A stretch of 64,000 nt of DNA from Bryobacter sp. CoA8 C33 (lineage in GTDB: Bacteria > Acidobacteriota > Terriglobia > Bryobacterales > Bryobacteraceae): assembly GCA_019931185.1 (NCBI GenBank), contig JAINDK010000054.1, positions 1 to 64,000 on the forward strand, given 5' to 3'. Position numbers and translations under genes: made by a program. Positions within the stretch are counted from its first letter, which is position 1; every line of letters begins with the position of its first letter. The notes below the pieces were generated by a model. It was not told the origin of the DNA. It saw only the letters and a program-made list of their open reading frames with translations, and ran no database searches. Positions 26,371 to 36,200 of the stretch are shown one piece after another.

Positions 26371-27771
26371 CTATGCGAGAAGTTCCCGGACCACGTTTCC
26401 GAAAACGTCAGTCAGCCGCATATCCCGCCCGCTGTAGCGGAAGGTAAGCTTCAGATGATCCAGTCCGAGCAGATGCAGCATCGTGGCGTGAAGGTCATGC
26501 AGGTGCACCTTCTTCTCCACGGCAAAATATCCATATTCATCAGTCGCCCCATGGATGTAGCCGCCCTTCACCCCACCTCCCGCCATCCACATCGTGTAGC
26601 CAAACGGGTTGTGGTCCCTGCCAACTTTCGTTGTATCGCCGTCGTCCGGCAATTGAGCACAAGGCGTGCGTCCAAACTCCCCACCCCAGACCACCAGCGT
26701 GCTCTCGAGTAGTCCTCGGCCCTTCAAATCCTGAAGCAAAGCGGCAATCGGTTGGTCTACCGATTTCGCGTTCAGCCGGTGGCCATGCTCCAGACTCGCG
26801 TGTTGGTCCCAGCGGTCCAGCCCGCGCCGGAACGGCGTCAATACCTCGATAAACCGCACGCCCCGCTCCACCAGCCGCCGCGCCGTCAGGCACGATCGGC
26901 CAAACTCGGCCGTCAAATCGTTATCGAGACCGTACATATTCCGCGTCAACTCCGACTCGTCATCGAGCCGCGCCAACTCCGGTACCGCCGTTTGCATCCG
27001 GTATGCCAACTCATAGTTCCCGATCGTCGCCTCCACCTCGGGAAAATTTTGGAATCGCTCCAGCACGCCCCGGTTCAGATTCCCCAGCAGCCGCAGCTTC
27101 GCCCACTGTTCCTCGGCGGATTTTTCCCTTGGCTCAAGGTCAGCCACCGGCGTGGGCCCAGGCCGGAATAGTGTCGCCTGGTAGCTCGCCGGCAAAAAGC
27201 CGGACCCAAAGCAATCCAAGCCCCCCGGTGGAATCAGACCGTTGTCGAGAACAATAAAGCCAGGCAGGTTTTCGCTCTCGCTTCCCAGCCCATAAGTCGC
27301 CCAGGCACCCATGCTCGGCCGCCCCTGAAAGCCCGACCCCGAATGCAAAAAGTAGTTCGCCGCCGTGTGCTCGGAATGATCGGCCACCATCGACCGGATC
27401 ACCGCCAGATCGTCCGCACAGGAAGCAATATGTGGAAACAACTCACTCACATCCAATCCTGATTGCCCGTAACGCCGGAATTGAAACGGAGAGCCATAAA
27501 TCCGGTCCGTGATGTTAAACACGGTCGTCGGCGGCTTGAACGGAAGTGGATTGCCTGACTCCCGGTTCAATCTTGGCTTCGGGTCGAACGTGTCCATCTG
27601 CGACGGCCCGCCGTCCATGTAAAGAAAAATCACCGATTTCGCCCGGGCAGGGAAGTGCGCCGGCCGTGTCGCCGCCTCCCCCGATCGCACCATCAGGTCC
27701 AGCAACGCCAGGCCGCCAAACCCGTTGGCCGTCCGGCAAAGTAGTTCTCGCCGGGAAGGTCTATTCGACAT
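26371..27771 (-). CDS. DUF1501 protein, Tat-type signal (second copy)
   Basis: A 466-residue DUF1501 protein. The N-terminal twin-Arg region (PSRRELLCRTANGFGG) suggests Tat export. It shows VIFLYMDGGPSQMDTFDPKP, ending motifs VVWGGEFGRTPCAQ and GRDHNPFGYTMWMAGGG, and a final HLLGLDHLKLTFRYSGRD, all strongly DUF1501. It is a more canonical member than the 23119 paralogue. Its start overlaps the end of the 888-residue DUF1549 gene by 11 bp, so the two are a translationally linked pair. Confidence 0.93.
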   Translation of the reverse strand: MSNRPSRRELLCRTANGFGGLALLDLMVRSGEAATRPAHFPARAKSVIFLYMDGGPSQMDTFDPKPRLNRESGNPLPFKPPTTVFNITDRIYGSPFQFRRYGQSGLDVSELFPHIASCADDLAVIRSMVADHSEHTAANYFLHSGSGFQGRPSMGAWATYGLGSESENLPGFIVLDNGLIPPGGLDCFGSGFLPASYQATLFRPGPTPVADLEPREKSAEEQWAKLRLLGNLNRGVLERFQNFPEVEATIGNYELAYRMQTAVPELARLDDESELTRNMYGLDNDLTAEFGRSCLTARRLVERGVRFIEVLTPFRRGLDRWDQHASLEHGHRLNAKSVDQPIAALLQDLKGRGLLESTLVVWGGEFGRTPCAQLPDDGDTTKVGRDHNPFGYTMWMAGGGVKGGYIHGATDEYGYFAVEKKVHLHDLHATMLHLLGLDHLKLTFRYSGRDMRLTDVFGNVVRELLA

Positions 27772-30427
27772 ACAAAAACTCCGCGGAATTTAGCAAAACA
27801 TGGCACAGGCTGTCCCAGGAATGAGCCCCGAGATACTGCGCAATTTGTTCTCGCTCACCGGCCAGCGGAGCCCGGCCGAAACCGCTTTCGTACAACCAGC
27901 TCACCGGGTCCGTTTGTCCTTGCGCTGCCTTGGCCCAGCGTGCCGCCGACTGCTGCACAAATTCGTTGTTCAAAAGCAATAGCGCCTGCGCCGGCACGGT
28001 CGAGGCGCCCCGCGCCCCAATCGTCGAGATCGGTGGCGGATAGTCAAAGGCAAGCAAGAGCGGCGTCAGAAAATTCCGCCGTACCTGCAAGTAAATCGAG
28101 CGGCGGTTCCGCCCGTCTACCGGCCCGCTGGCTGGTTTCCCCCGCCCGTCCTGAAAACGGCTGATATGCGGCGGAATCGAGGGTCCATAAAGCTGCCGGT
28201 CGAGTACCCCCGGGACGGCCAACAGGCTATCGCGCACCGATTCGGCGTCCAGCCGCCGCGGCGGCCTGTGCCACAGTAATTGATTGCGCGGGTCGATCCG
28301 CCGCGCCTTCTCATTGCCCGGGGCATAGCCTTGCCGGTAGGTCGCGCTCAACAAAATCCGGCGTTGCAACTTCTTCAGACTGCCGCCGGAGGCCGTAAAT
28401 TCCGCTGCCAGCGTATCCAGCAAGTCTTGATTTGCCGGCGCTTCTCCCATGCGCCCAAAGTTGTCGACGCTCGCCGCCAGGCCCTGCCCAAACAAGTAGT
28501 GCCACACCCGGTTGACCATCACCCGCGCGACCAGCGGATTGTTCGGGCTCGCCAGCCACTCCGCCAACTCCATTCGGCCACTTCCCCCTGCTACCTCCAC
28601 CCCGTGCGGCCATGCCGAAAGCGGCCCGCGCCGCACCGGAGCCCCTAAGTTTTCATGGCTCCCCCGAATATGCAACCGCACGTCCCGCGGCACCTCATCA
28701 AAGCTGATCATTCCGAAAGCCGACTCCGGAATCTCCACCGCCACATCCTCACCAAGCGTGGGAAACGCCGCTCCCTCACTGTCCGGCGGCAGCGGATGAT
28801 CGGACAGAACAATCGCATCGACGGCAATAAAGCCCGTCCGCGAACGATCGACGATTTCAAAGAAACACTCCCGGCCTATCTCCTTGGTCATTCGCATCGA
28901 CTGCCAGCCCCACTGCCGCGATGCCGCGAAAAAATCCTCGCTCTTGTGATCGTCGGCCACCAGCGTCACGCGCAAATCCCCACCGCTATACACCTTGCGG
29001 TTTGGCTCGCTCCCGGCCAGACGCACATGTATATACATACGCGGCATGCGCATCTTCACCGACGTCAACGAACCCACCAGTGCCAAATGCCCTTCCGCTC
29101 GCGAAGACAGCGCCTGCCCGCGCCTGCGTATCCCGAACGCCTGCCCCTCGGCATGCCACCAATCCTCCCGCTCAAAGGAGGGCAGTAACTCATCCCCCGG
29201 CCTCAAATGAATCTTCGCCGCCTCAAGCCCTGGATCCGGCTTCCTCTGGGCGATTTCCGCCCGCGCTGCCGCAATCTCCGCCCGCCGTCTCGGACTGTCA
29301 ATCACCGCCTCCCTCACATAGCTGCTGTGCATCACGCCCGCCAACGCGTAATAATCCCGCGTCGGTACCGGATCGAATTTGTGATCGTGACAGCGCGCGC
29401 AACTCACCGTCAGCCCGAGAAAAGTCTTGGTCAGAACATCGATCTGATTGTCCACACGATCCGCCCGCGCCTTCACGGAATCCGTCGCGCTATTTAGCAC
29501 TTCCCCAAACCAGAAGAAGCTCGTCCCCAGCGGCGACTCGAGAATCGCTCCATCTCGGCTCAACCGCGGCTCCGCTAGCAAATCCCCCGCCAGATGCTCG
29601 CGAATCAACTGCGGATATGGAAGGTCCTGGTTGAAGGTGCGGATCAGATAATCGCGATAACGCCAGGCGTCGTTCTTATCGTTATCGAATTCGTGGCCAT
29701 TCGTCTCGGAATACCGCACCAGATCAAGCCACCGCCTTGCCCACCTTTCCCCGTAATGCGGGGAGTCGAGCAACCGGTCCACCAGCCTGCTGTCGGCATC
29801 CGCTGCCGGATCGCTCAGATACTCATTTATCTCGGCCGGCGTCGGCGGCAGACCATGCAGGTCAAACTTGAGACGGCGCAAATAAGCCCGCCTGTCGACA
29901 GGCGGGGCCGGTGATAGATTCTTCTCCTCGAGCCGCGCCAGCACAAAACGGTCGATCTCACCGCGCGGCCAACTCTCATTGCGTACTGCCGGCGCTGCCT
30001 TTGCCCGCGGCCGCCGCAGACTCCACAACGGCGCGGCTGCCTTTGTCTTCGCCGGCCCCACGGAGCCCGTTCGCGGGTCCGGTGCACCCATTTCAATCCA
30101 ATGACGGAAATCCGCGATCACCTCTGCCGACAGCTTCCCGGTCGGAGGCATCAGCACCCTCCGATTCGTCCCGTTCAACGCATGCAGCAACAAACTCTCC
30201 TCCGGCTTGCCGGCCACCACGGCCGGCCCGGAATCTCCCCCTTGGCGCATCGCCTCCCGGCTGTCGAGCCGCAGCCCGCCAAACGGTGCTTTCTGTTCTC
30301 CGCTATGACACGACAGGCACTGCCGCACCAGCACCGGCCGAATCTTCTTTTCAAAAAAATCCTCGCCCGGATCTCCCAGAGCAATCCCACTCAGCCCCAA
30401 ACAAAACGCAATACACCGCACGGTCAT
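27761..30427 (-). CDS. PSD1/DUF1549/DUF1553 planctomycete-type cytochrome c protein
   Basis: An 888-residue exported protein. A signal peptide (residues 1-18) is followed by a PSCyt1-type cytochrome c domain with CLSCH (37-41) and a distal MPP ligand region (RRVLMPPTGKLS), DUF1549 (about 150-355) with a second heme-type CARCH in LTVSCARCHDHKFDPVP, a beta-rich insert (about 400-600) and DUF1553 (about 600-870; NPLVARVMVNRVWHYLFGQG, NEFVQQSAARWA). It is coupled to the DUF1501 gene. Its start codon is only 12 bp from that of the divergent gene at 30440, so the promoters must overlap coding sequence. Confidence 0.92.
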   Translation of the reverse strand: MTVRCIAFCLGLSGIALGDPGEDFFEKKIRPVLVRQCLSCHSGEQKAPFGGLRLDSREAMRQGGDSGPAVVAGKPEESLLLHALNGTNRRVLMPPTGKLSAEVIADFRHWIEMGAPDPRTGSVGPAKTKAAAPLWSLRRPRAKAAPAVRNESWPRGEIDRFVLARLEEKNLSPAPPVDRRAYLRRLKFDLHGLPPTPAEINEYLSDPAADADSRLVDRLLDSPHYGERWARRWLDLVRYSETNGHEFDNDKNDAWRYRDYLIRTFNQDLPYPQLIREHLAGDLLAEPRLSRDGAILESPLGTSFFWFGEVLNSATDSVKARADRVDNQIDVLTKTFLGLTVSCARCHDHKFDPVPTRDYYALAGVMHSSYVREAVIDSPRRRAEIAAARAEIAQRKPDPGLEAAKIHLRPGDELLPSFEREDWWHAEGQAFGIRRRGQALSSRAEGHLALVGSLTSVKMRMPRMYIHVRLAGSEPNRKVYSGGDLRVTLVADDHKSEDFFAASRQWGWQSMRMTKEIGRECFFEIVDRSRTGFIAVDAIVLSDHPLPPDSEGAAFPTLGEDVAVEIPESAFGMISFDEVPRDVRLHIRGSHENLGAPVRRGPLSAWPHGVEVAGGSGRMELAEWLASPNNPLVARVMVNRVWHYLFGQGLAASVDNFGRMGEAPANQDLLDTLAAEFTASGGSLKKLQRRILLSATYRQGYAPGNEKARRIDPRNQLLWHRPPRRLDAESVRDSLLAVPGVLDRQLYGPSIPPHISRFQDGRGKPASGPVDGRNRRSIYLQVRRNFLTPLLLAFDYPPPISTIGARGASTVPAQALLLLNNEFVQQSAARWAKAAQGQTDPVSWLYESGFGRAPLAGEREQIAQYLGAHSWDSLCHVLLNSAEFLYVE

Positions 30428-30439
30428 TGCCCATATTGT

Positions 30440-31090
30440 ATGAAACTGAAGGGCATGTGGATGCTTGTCACGCTGCTTCTCGCCAGCACCCTGGCCCCGG
30501 TCAACGATGCCCCGCGCGACAAAGACTTCTCGGCATATCTCAAGAAGCTTCGGGGAGCCGTGGCCAAGCGCGACCCCCTGGCACTAAAAAAGTTGGTTTC
30601 CGGCAAAGTCATCCTAGGCGGCTTCGCCGAAAAGGATGAGACCGGTTGGTCCCGATTTGAGGCCCGCTGGCAGCCCGCCCGCGCTGACAGCGAGCTCTGG
30701 GACGTGCTCGCCGATCTTCTCGATCTCGGCTTCTTTCGCGAATCCCCGGATACCTTCGTCAGCCCCTATCTTTGCTGGAAGTTCCCCCGTGAACTCGACC
30801 CCTCCCAACACCTCGTGGTCCTGCGCGATGCCCTCCCCCTGCGAGCGAAACCAGACCGTGGTTCTCCCTCTATTGCCACCCTCGCCTTCGACGTCGTCCG
30901 CCGCAAGGACCCCGCGCTCGCTGGCGGCGCCTTCGACTGGGTTCTTGTCGAAACAGCCGCTGGCCAGACCGGCTACGTCCAGCGGGCCAATGTCCGCAGT
31001 CCCTTGATGGCCCGCGGGCAGTTCTCGCGCCTCAATGGCCAATGGCTCCTCGTAGCTCTCGATCGCGCCCAACCAGGCGCGCAACATTAA
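30440..31090 (+). CDS. Secreted SH3-like-domain protein
   Basis: A 216-residue protein with signal peptide (MWMLVTLLLASTLAP). The N-terminal half is alpha-rich, and the C-terminal part resembles a bacterial SH3-type domain: LVVLRDALPLRAKPDRGSPS, then DWVLVETAAGQTGYVQRANV. The open frame continues upstream to 30101 but that part is a shadow of the divergent gene. The ATG at 30440 (alternative 30455) begins the signal peptide. It probably acts in the periplasm; the ligand is unknown. It ends before a strong terminator hairpin. Confidence 0.75.
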   Translation: MKLKGMWMLVTLLLASTLAPVNDAPRDKDFSAYLKKLRGAVAKRDPLALKKLVSGKVILGGFAEKDETGWSRFEARWQPARADSELWDVLADLLDLGFFRESPDTFVSPYLCWKFPRELDPSQHLVVLRDALPLRAKPDRGSPSIATLAFDVVRRKDPALAGGAFDWVLVETAAGQTGYVQRANVRSPLMARGQFSRLNGQWLLVALDRAQPGAQH

Positions 31091-31180
31091 TTTCCTTCGG
31101 TCCCTTACCGGCCCGCGTGCTTTGGGAATCCTTTCTTGCTGAGCCACGGGTTTTCCGCACAACGGTCCTCAACAGCAAAT

Positions 31181-31210
31181 GCCGGGGGCGGCACGGCCCC
31201 CGGCGTTTTG
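31181..31210. terminator. Bidirectional-type intrinsic terminator hairpin
   Basis: GCCGGGGGC (31181-31189) pairs with GCCCCCGGC (31196-31204) to give a 9-bp perfect GC stem with a 6-nt loop, followed by GTTTTGGGTTT. It lies in the gap between the convergent genes ending at 31090 and 31234 and probably terminates the plus-strand gene. Confidence 0.75.
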
Positions 31211-31233
31211 GGTTTGCCTGCCTTTGTTCTGCC

Positions 31234-33180
31234 TTAGCTGCCCACTACTCCCCGGCCCCAAGCCTTACGCACAAATACGACTGCAGGCCTGGGCAGGCCC
31301 GAACCTGTTGGCCAACTGGAGATCGGACGTTCAAACGTCCCTCCCTCTCCCGGATGCTGCACGGCGAGGAAAAACGTCGTGTTGTCCGGCGTAAACGTTG
31401 GCCCACACGTTTCCGCTCCAATCGGAACGCTCATGAATGGCAGCAGCGTCCCGCGGTCCGGACCTTCCGTGACGCAGGCATAAATCGCGTCCTGCCAGCC
31501 CAGCGCCGCTTCCATCCCGTCCGTGCCAATCCACAAATTGCCTTGATTGTCGAACGCGATGTTGTCCGGCGCACCGATCGGCGAAACCTTCTCGCGTGGC
31601 GCGCCCGCGAAATACGTGCCCTGCGCCGGAACGTTCGGATCACCGCAAAGCATGAAGATTCCCCACTGAAATGTTGTTGCCGCATGGTCATTGCCCTGCT
31701 CACGCACTTCAATGATGTGGCCCGAGCGATTGTTCGCCCTTGGATTCGCCGCATCCGTGCCAGGGCTCGAACCCAGCCCCCGGTTCGTGTTGTTCGTGCA
31801 GACTATGTAGAGCAGACCCGTTACCGGGTTCACTTCCACATCCTCCGGCCGGTCCATCCGAGTTGCTCCCAACGCATCGGCCGCCTGCCGGCAACGAATC
31901 AGCACATCTGCTTGATTCCGCCAGCCATTGGCTACCGTCAATCCGCCCGTACCATGAACCAGCGGCAACCACACCCCGCTGCCATCGGCATTGAATCGCG
32001 CTACATAAAGCGTTCCGTTGTCCAGCAAGTCCATGTTCGACCCCCGGTTATCCGGGTTGAACACGCCCGCCGTGACAAACTTATATGCATAATCGAAGCG
32101 CTCATCGTCGCCCGAGTACACCACCACTTGGCCGTTTTTGGCAATCGTGCTCGAAGCATTTTCATGCTTGGCCCGTCCCATCGCCGTACGCTTCTTCGGC
32201 ATCGAGTTCGGGTCATAGGGATCGATTTCCACCACCCAGCCGAATCGGTTCGCTTCGTTCGGTTCCTTCACCTGGTCAAAACGGTCATAGAATCGTTCCC
32301 ATCGCCGGGCTGAGGCCGCTGTCGGCGTCCCGTAGCGCGCCATATTGTCCCGGTTCACCCCCGCCGGCATCTGCGCCCGGTTGGCGAAATACTGGTTGAA
32401 ATTCTCCTCCGCCGTCAGAAATGTACCCCACGGCGTCTGCCCTCCGGCGCAGTTGTTCAACGTCCCGCGCACCCGCGTGCCCGAGCGGTCTGCCGTAGTT
32501 TGCAGCATCATGTCGCCCGCCGCCGGCCCCGTGATCAGCATCTCCGTCTCCCCGGTAATCCGGCGATTGAACCTGGAATTAGCGTTGTAGTGCCAAGAGC
32601 CGTAAAACTCCTCGATTTCAATCACCGACACCCCATGGGCCGCAATCTCCGCATCGACGAAGTCCTTTGTCGTGCGGTCCGGGCTCCAATTCGGAAACAT
32701 CTGCTGCGGGTCCGTATACTCATGATTCACGCACATCAGCGCCCGTCGGGAACTGTTCGACCGCCAGTCCGGCAGCGGGTGGTACGTGATCATGTCGCAG
32801 TTGTAACCGAATTGCTGTGACTGCGTTGCCCCATTTTGCATTTGCGGGTTGAAGTCCGGCGCGTTCTGCACCACCGGGTCTCCCCACTTAATCAACACTC
32901 CAGCTTCATATCCTTCAGGTATGTCCAGATAGTCCTGATCTTTTCCCAGACGAATCGGCTTGAACGTCAATCCTGTCGATGCCGCTGCTTGCGCCGATTG
33001 GCTTCCCGCCGCCACCGCCGCCGCTCCGCTCAACAACGTCTTGATCAGATCCCGGCGCTGCATGCCCCTTTCCACGACTTCCTTAAAGTCGGGGGAATCG
33101 TTTTTCCCCGGTACCGTCTCCGCGTTTTCTGCTTCTTTGTCGCGCCACGGCGCGTTCAAAATCGCTTTATGTTCCTGCAC
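31234..33180 (-). CDS. PhoX-family phosphatase (DUF839), Tat-exported
   Basis: A 648-residue PhoX-family protein. The Tat motif QRRDLIKTLL (Arg42-Arg43) is unusually far from the start, preceded by a 40-residue tail typical of PhoX. PhoX-specific segments include IPEGYEAGVLIKWGDPV, CVNHEYTDPQQMF, GSWHYNANSRFNRRITG, NNCAGGQTPWGTFLTAEEN, GRAKHENASS and PDNIAFDNQGNLWIGTDG. PhoX enzymes are Ca/Fe-dependent alkaline phosphatases that release phosphate from phosphoesters in the periplasm. No Pho-box was recognised in the short upstream gap, and no phosphate-uptake genes are adjacent. Confidence 0.9.
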   Translation of the reverse strand: MQEHKAILNAPWRDKEAENAETVPGKNDSPDFKEVVERGMQRRDLIKTLLSGAAAVAAGSQSAQAAASTGLTFKPIRLGKDQDYLDIPEGYEAGVLIKWGDPVVQNAPDFNPQMQNGATQSQQFGYNCDMITYHPLPDWRSNSSRRALMCVNHEYTDPQQMFPNWSPDRTTKDFVDAEIAAHGVSVIEIEEFYGSWHYNANSRFNRRITGETEMLITGPAAGDMMLQTTADRSGTRVRGTLNNCAGGQTPWGTFLTAEENFNQYFANRAQMPAGVNRDNMARYGTPTAASARRWERFYDRFDQVKEPNEANRFGWVVEIDPYDPNSMPKKRTAMGRAKHENASSTIAKNGQVVVYSGDDERFDYAYKFVTAGVFNPDNRGSNMDLLDNGTLYVARFNADGSGVWLPLVHGTGGLTVANGWRNQADVLIRCRQAADALGATRMDRPEDVEVNPVTGLLYIVCTNNTNRGLGSSPGTDAANPRANNRSGHIIEVREQGNDHAATTFQWGIFMLCGDPNVPAQGTYFAGAPREKVSPIGAPDNIAFDNQGNLWIGTDGMEAALGWQDAIYACVTEGPDRGTLLPFMSVPIGAETCGPTFTPDNTTFFLAVQHPGEGGTFERPISSWPTGSGLPRPAVVFVRKAWGRGVVGS

Positions 33181-33266
33181 ATTACACCTCTCTCCGGTCA
33201 GATACTAACCCAGAGCTTAGGATCCTAATGTGAACTAACCATGGCAATCAGATAAATGTGTGAATA

Positions 33267-36200
33267 TTATCTGGTTACGGATTCATAACGATAGCCCGGC
33301 CCCCGCAAAATCTTCCCCGGTTTCGCTCCCGTATGCTTGCCGTTCAGCACCACAATCTCGCCATTTACAACAACTTGACTGATCCCCGTCGACAGCCGGT
33401 GCGGATCCTCGAACGTCGCTTCATCCTTCACCGTCGCCGGATCGAAAACAACCAGATCCGCGGCCATGCCCGGCCGCAATAATCCCCGCTCCTGTAAATG
33501 CAGCCGCGTCGCCACCGCACCCGTCATCTTGAACACCGCATCCTCGAGCGGAATCGCCTTCAACTCCCGGCTGTAATAACCCAGTACTCGCGGATAAGTG
33601 CCATAAGTGCGAGGATGCGTCGGTCCATTCTTCGCTTCCGGGTCAGCCCCCCCGGCATCCGTCGAAATCTTGATCCACGGCTGCTTCAACTGCGTCGCGA
33701 TATTCGACTCATTGATCGTGAAGTAAATTGTCGAAATCGTTTGCCGCTCACTGCGCAGCAGCGCGATCACCGTCTCCGGCCAAGGCAACTTCATGTCCTC
33801 GGCAATTCGATTCAGCCGCATGCCCTTGAACCGTTGATTCTCCGGCTTCTTCAATCCAATCGGCTGCACCAAATCCGGATCGCGGCCCTTATTGTCCCGC
33901 AGCATCTCCGCCATGATCTTTTCGCGCATCTCCTTGTTGTCTAGATTCGCCCATAACTTGCCGTCGGCCGCCGACCAGTCCGGCAGCATCGCTGTCAGCG
34001 CCGTCCCCGATGCCTCATACGGATACATATTGGCCTGAATGTCCACGCCGGCATCGCGCAGATTCTGAATTCGCTGGATTGCCGCCGGCATCAACTGCCA
34101 GTTCTTGCGGCCCGCCGCCTTCAAGTGGTAAATCTCCGCCGCGACCCCGCCGTTGCGGCCAATCGATGCCGCTTCCTCGATTGACTCCAGCAGCTTGTCT
34201 GCTTCCGACCTTACATGCGAAATGTAAGTTCCTCCCCACGGCGCCATCGCCCGAGCCAGCGCCGTCAGTTCCGCCGTCGAAGCATAGGAACCCGGCGGAT
34301 AAATCAGTGCCGAAGCCAGTCCGAAGGCGCCATCCCCCATCGCCTCGCTCAAAGCGCCCGCCATTCGTCCCAATTCCGCCGCGCTCGGCTCTCCCATCGC
34401 GAAACCCTTGCCATAGGCCCGGATCGTGCCCGCCCCCACAAAGGATCCGAAGTTCGCCGAAGCCCCACGCCCGGCCATCGTTCGCAGCCAGCGATCGAAC
34501 GAGTGCGGCCCGCTGAAGTTTGAGTCCGCCTGATCCCCCGTCTTCTCGTTGGCCGGCGCGTTGGACCACCCCTCCCCCATGATCTCGCTCGTGATTCCCT
34601 GGGTGATCTTCGACACCAGCCGCCCGTCTCCCCTCGTCAGCGCCTCTCGCGAATGGCTCTGGATGTCGATAAAGCCCGGGCTCAGCGCCAGCCCCTTCAA
34701 ATCGAAGCTTTGCCGCGCGCTCGCCCCGTTCAGCAACCCCGGCGGCGTCATCGCCGCAATCCGCCCGCTCTTCACCGCCAGATCTCCGGAATACCAGCCC
34801 GCCCCCGTGCCATCAATCAGCCGCGCATTCTTGTAAATAATGTCATACGCCTGATTTGCCCCCCGCCCGTAGCCCGGCCCGCGAACAATCGCTCCTGGCT
34901 TCGCGCCCGTGTGCCGGCCCTCCCGCCAAACCGCCACACCATTGACATAAACCGAATGGATGCCACTCGAGACCTGATGCGGTTCCGTGTAGGAAGCCGT
35001 GGACCCTACCGTATCCGCATCAAAAAGAACCAAGTCGGCGTGAAAGCCTGGACGCAGTAAACCCCGGTCCAGAATCTGCAGCCGCAGCGCCGTCGCCGAC
35101 GTCAGCTTGCGCACGGCCTCCTCAAGCGTAAGCACTTTCTTCTCGCGCACATAATAGCCAAGGATCCGCGTCGCGGTTCCATAACTGCGCGGATGCACCA
35201 GCCCCCGCGGATTCTCCGGGTCCACCCCACCCGCATCCGTCCCGAACTTCATCCACGGCTCCCGCATCATCGCCTCGACATTGCTGTCGCTCATCATGAA
35301 ATACACCGTGCTGATTCGCTGCTTCTCGCTCCCCAGCAGCCGAAAGACCGCCTCCGTCCAACTCACCCCCATCGATGCCGCAATCTCCGACAGATACTTT
35401 CCTGCATACTGCTTGTTCTCCGGTTTCATCACCCCTAGCACCAGCACTCCCTCCGGCGTCGAGGCGTTGCAAAGGTTCTCCCACGAAGTCCTTTCCCGCA
35501 ACATCTCCTCCCGCATCTTCTCGCGAACTTCCGGGTTATTGATGTTTTCATACAACTTGCCATCAGCCGCCGACCACGGCGGCAGGCACGAACTCAGCCC
35601 CGTCGAACCCGCCGTGTACGGATACATGTTCGCCTGCAGATCCACTCCCTGCTTCCGCGCATTGTGGATCGAGGTGAGTAACTCCCCCGCCTTCCCCCAA
35701 TTTCTTTTTCCCGCCGCCTTCAGGTGATAAATCTCCACCGGCACCCCCGCCTCCTTCCCAATGCGCACCGTTTCCTCGAAGGCGGGAAACAAGTCATCGG
35801 CCTCCGAGCGCATATGCGTAATGTAGGTGCCGCCATATGCAGCCATTACCTTTGCTACCGCAATCAATTCCTCCGTGTCGGAATAGGACCCTGGCGGGTA
35901 GATGAGCGCACTGGCGAGCCCGAAGGCGCCATCCTCCATGGCTTCCTTCATGGCCCCCTGCATCTCGGCGATTTCTTCGGCCGTCGCTTTGCCCGCCGCC
36001 ATGCCCTTGGCGTAGGCGCGAATCGTCCCTTGTCCCGCATAGGAGCCAAAATTCACACTCACCCCGCGCTCCTGGATTGCTTTCAGCCACCGGTCAAAGC
36101 CGTGCGGCCCGATAAAGCGCGCATCCGCCTCCGTCGCCGACTTCTCGCTCGCGGGAGCATTCGAGGCGCCCTCGCCCAGAATTTCGGTCGTGAAACCCTG

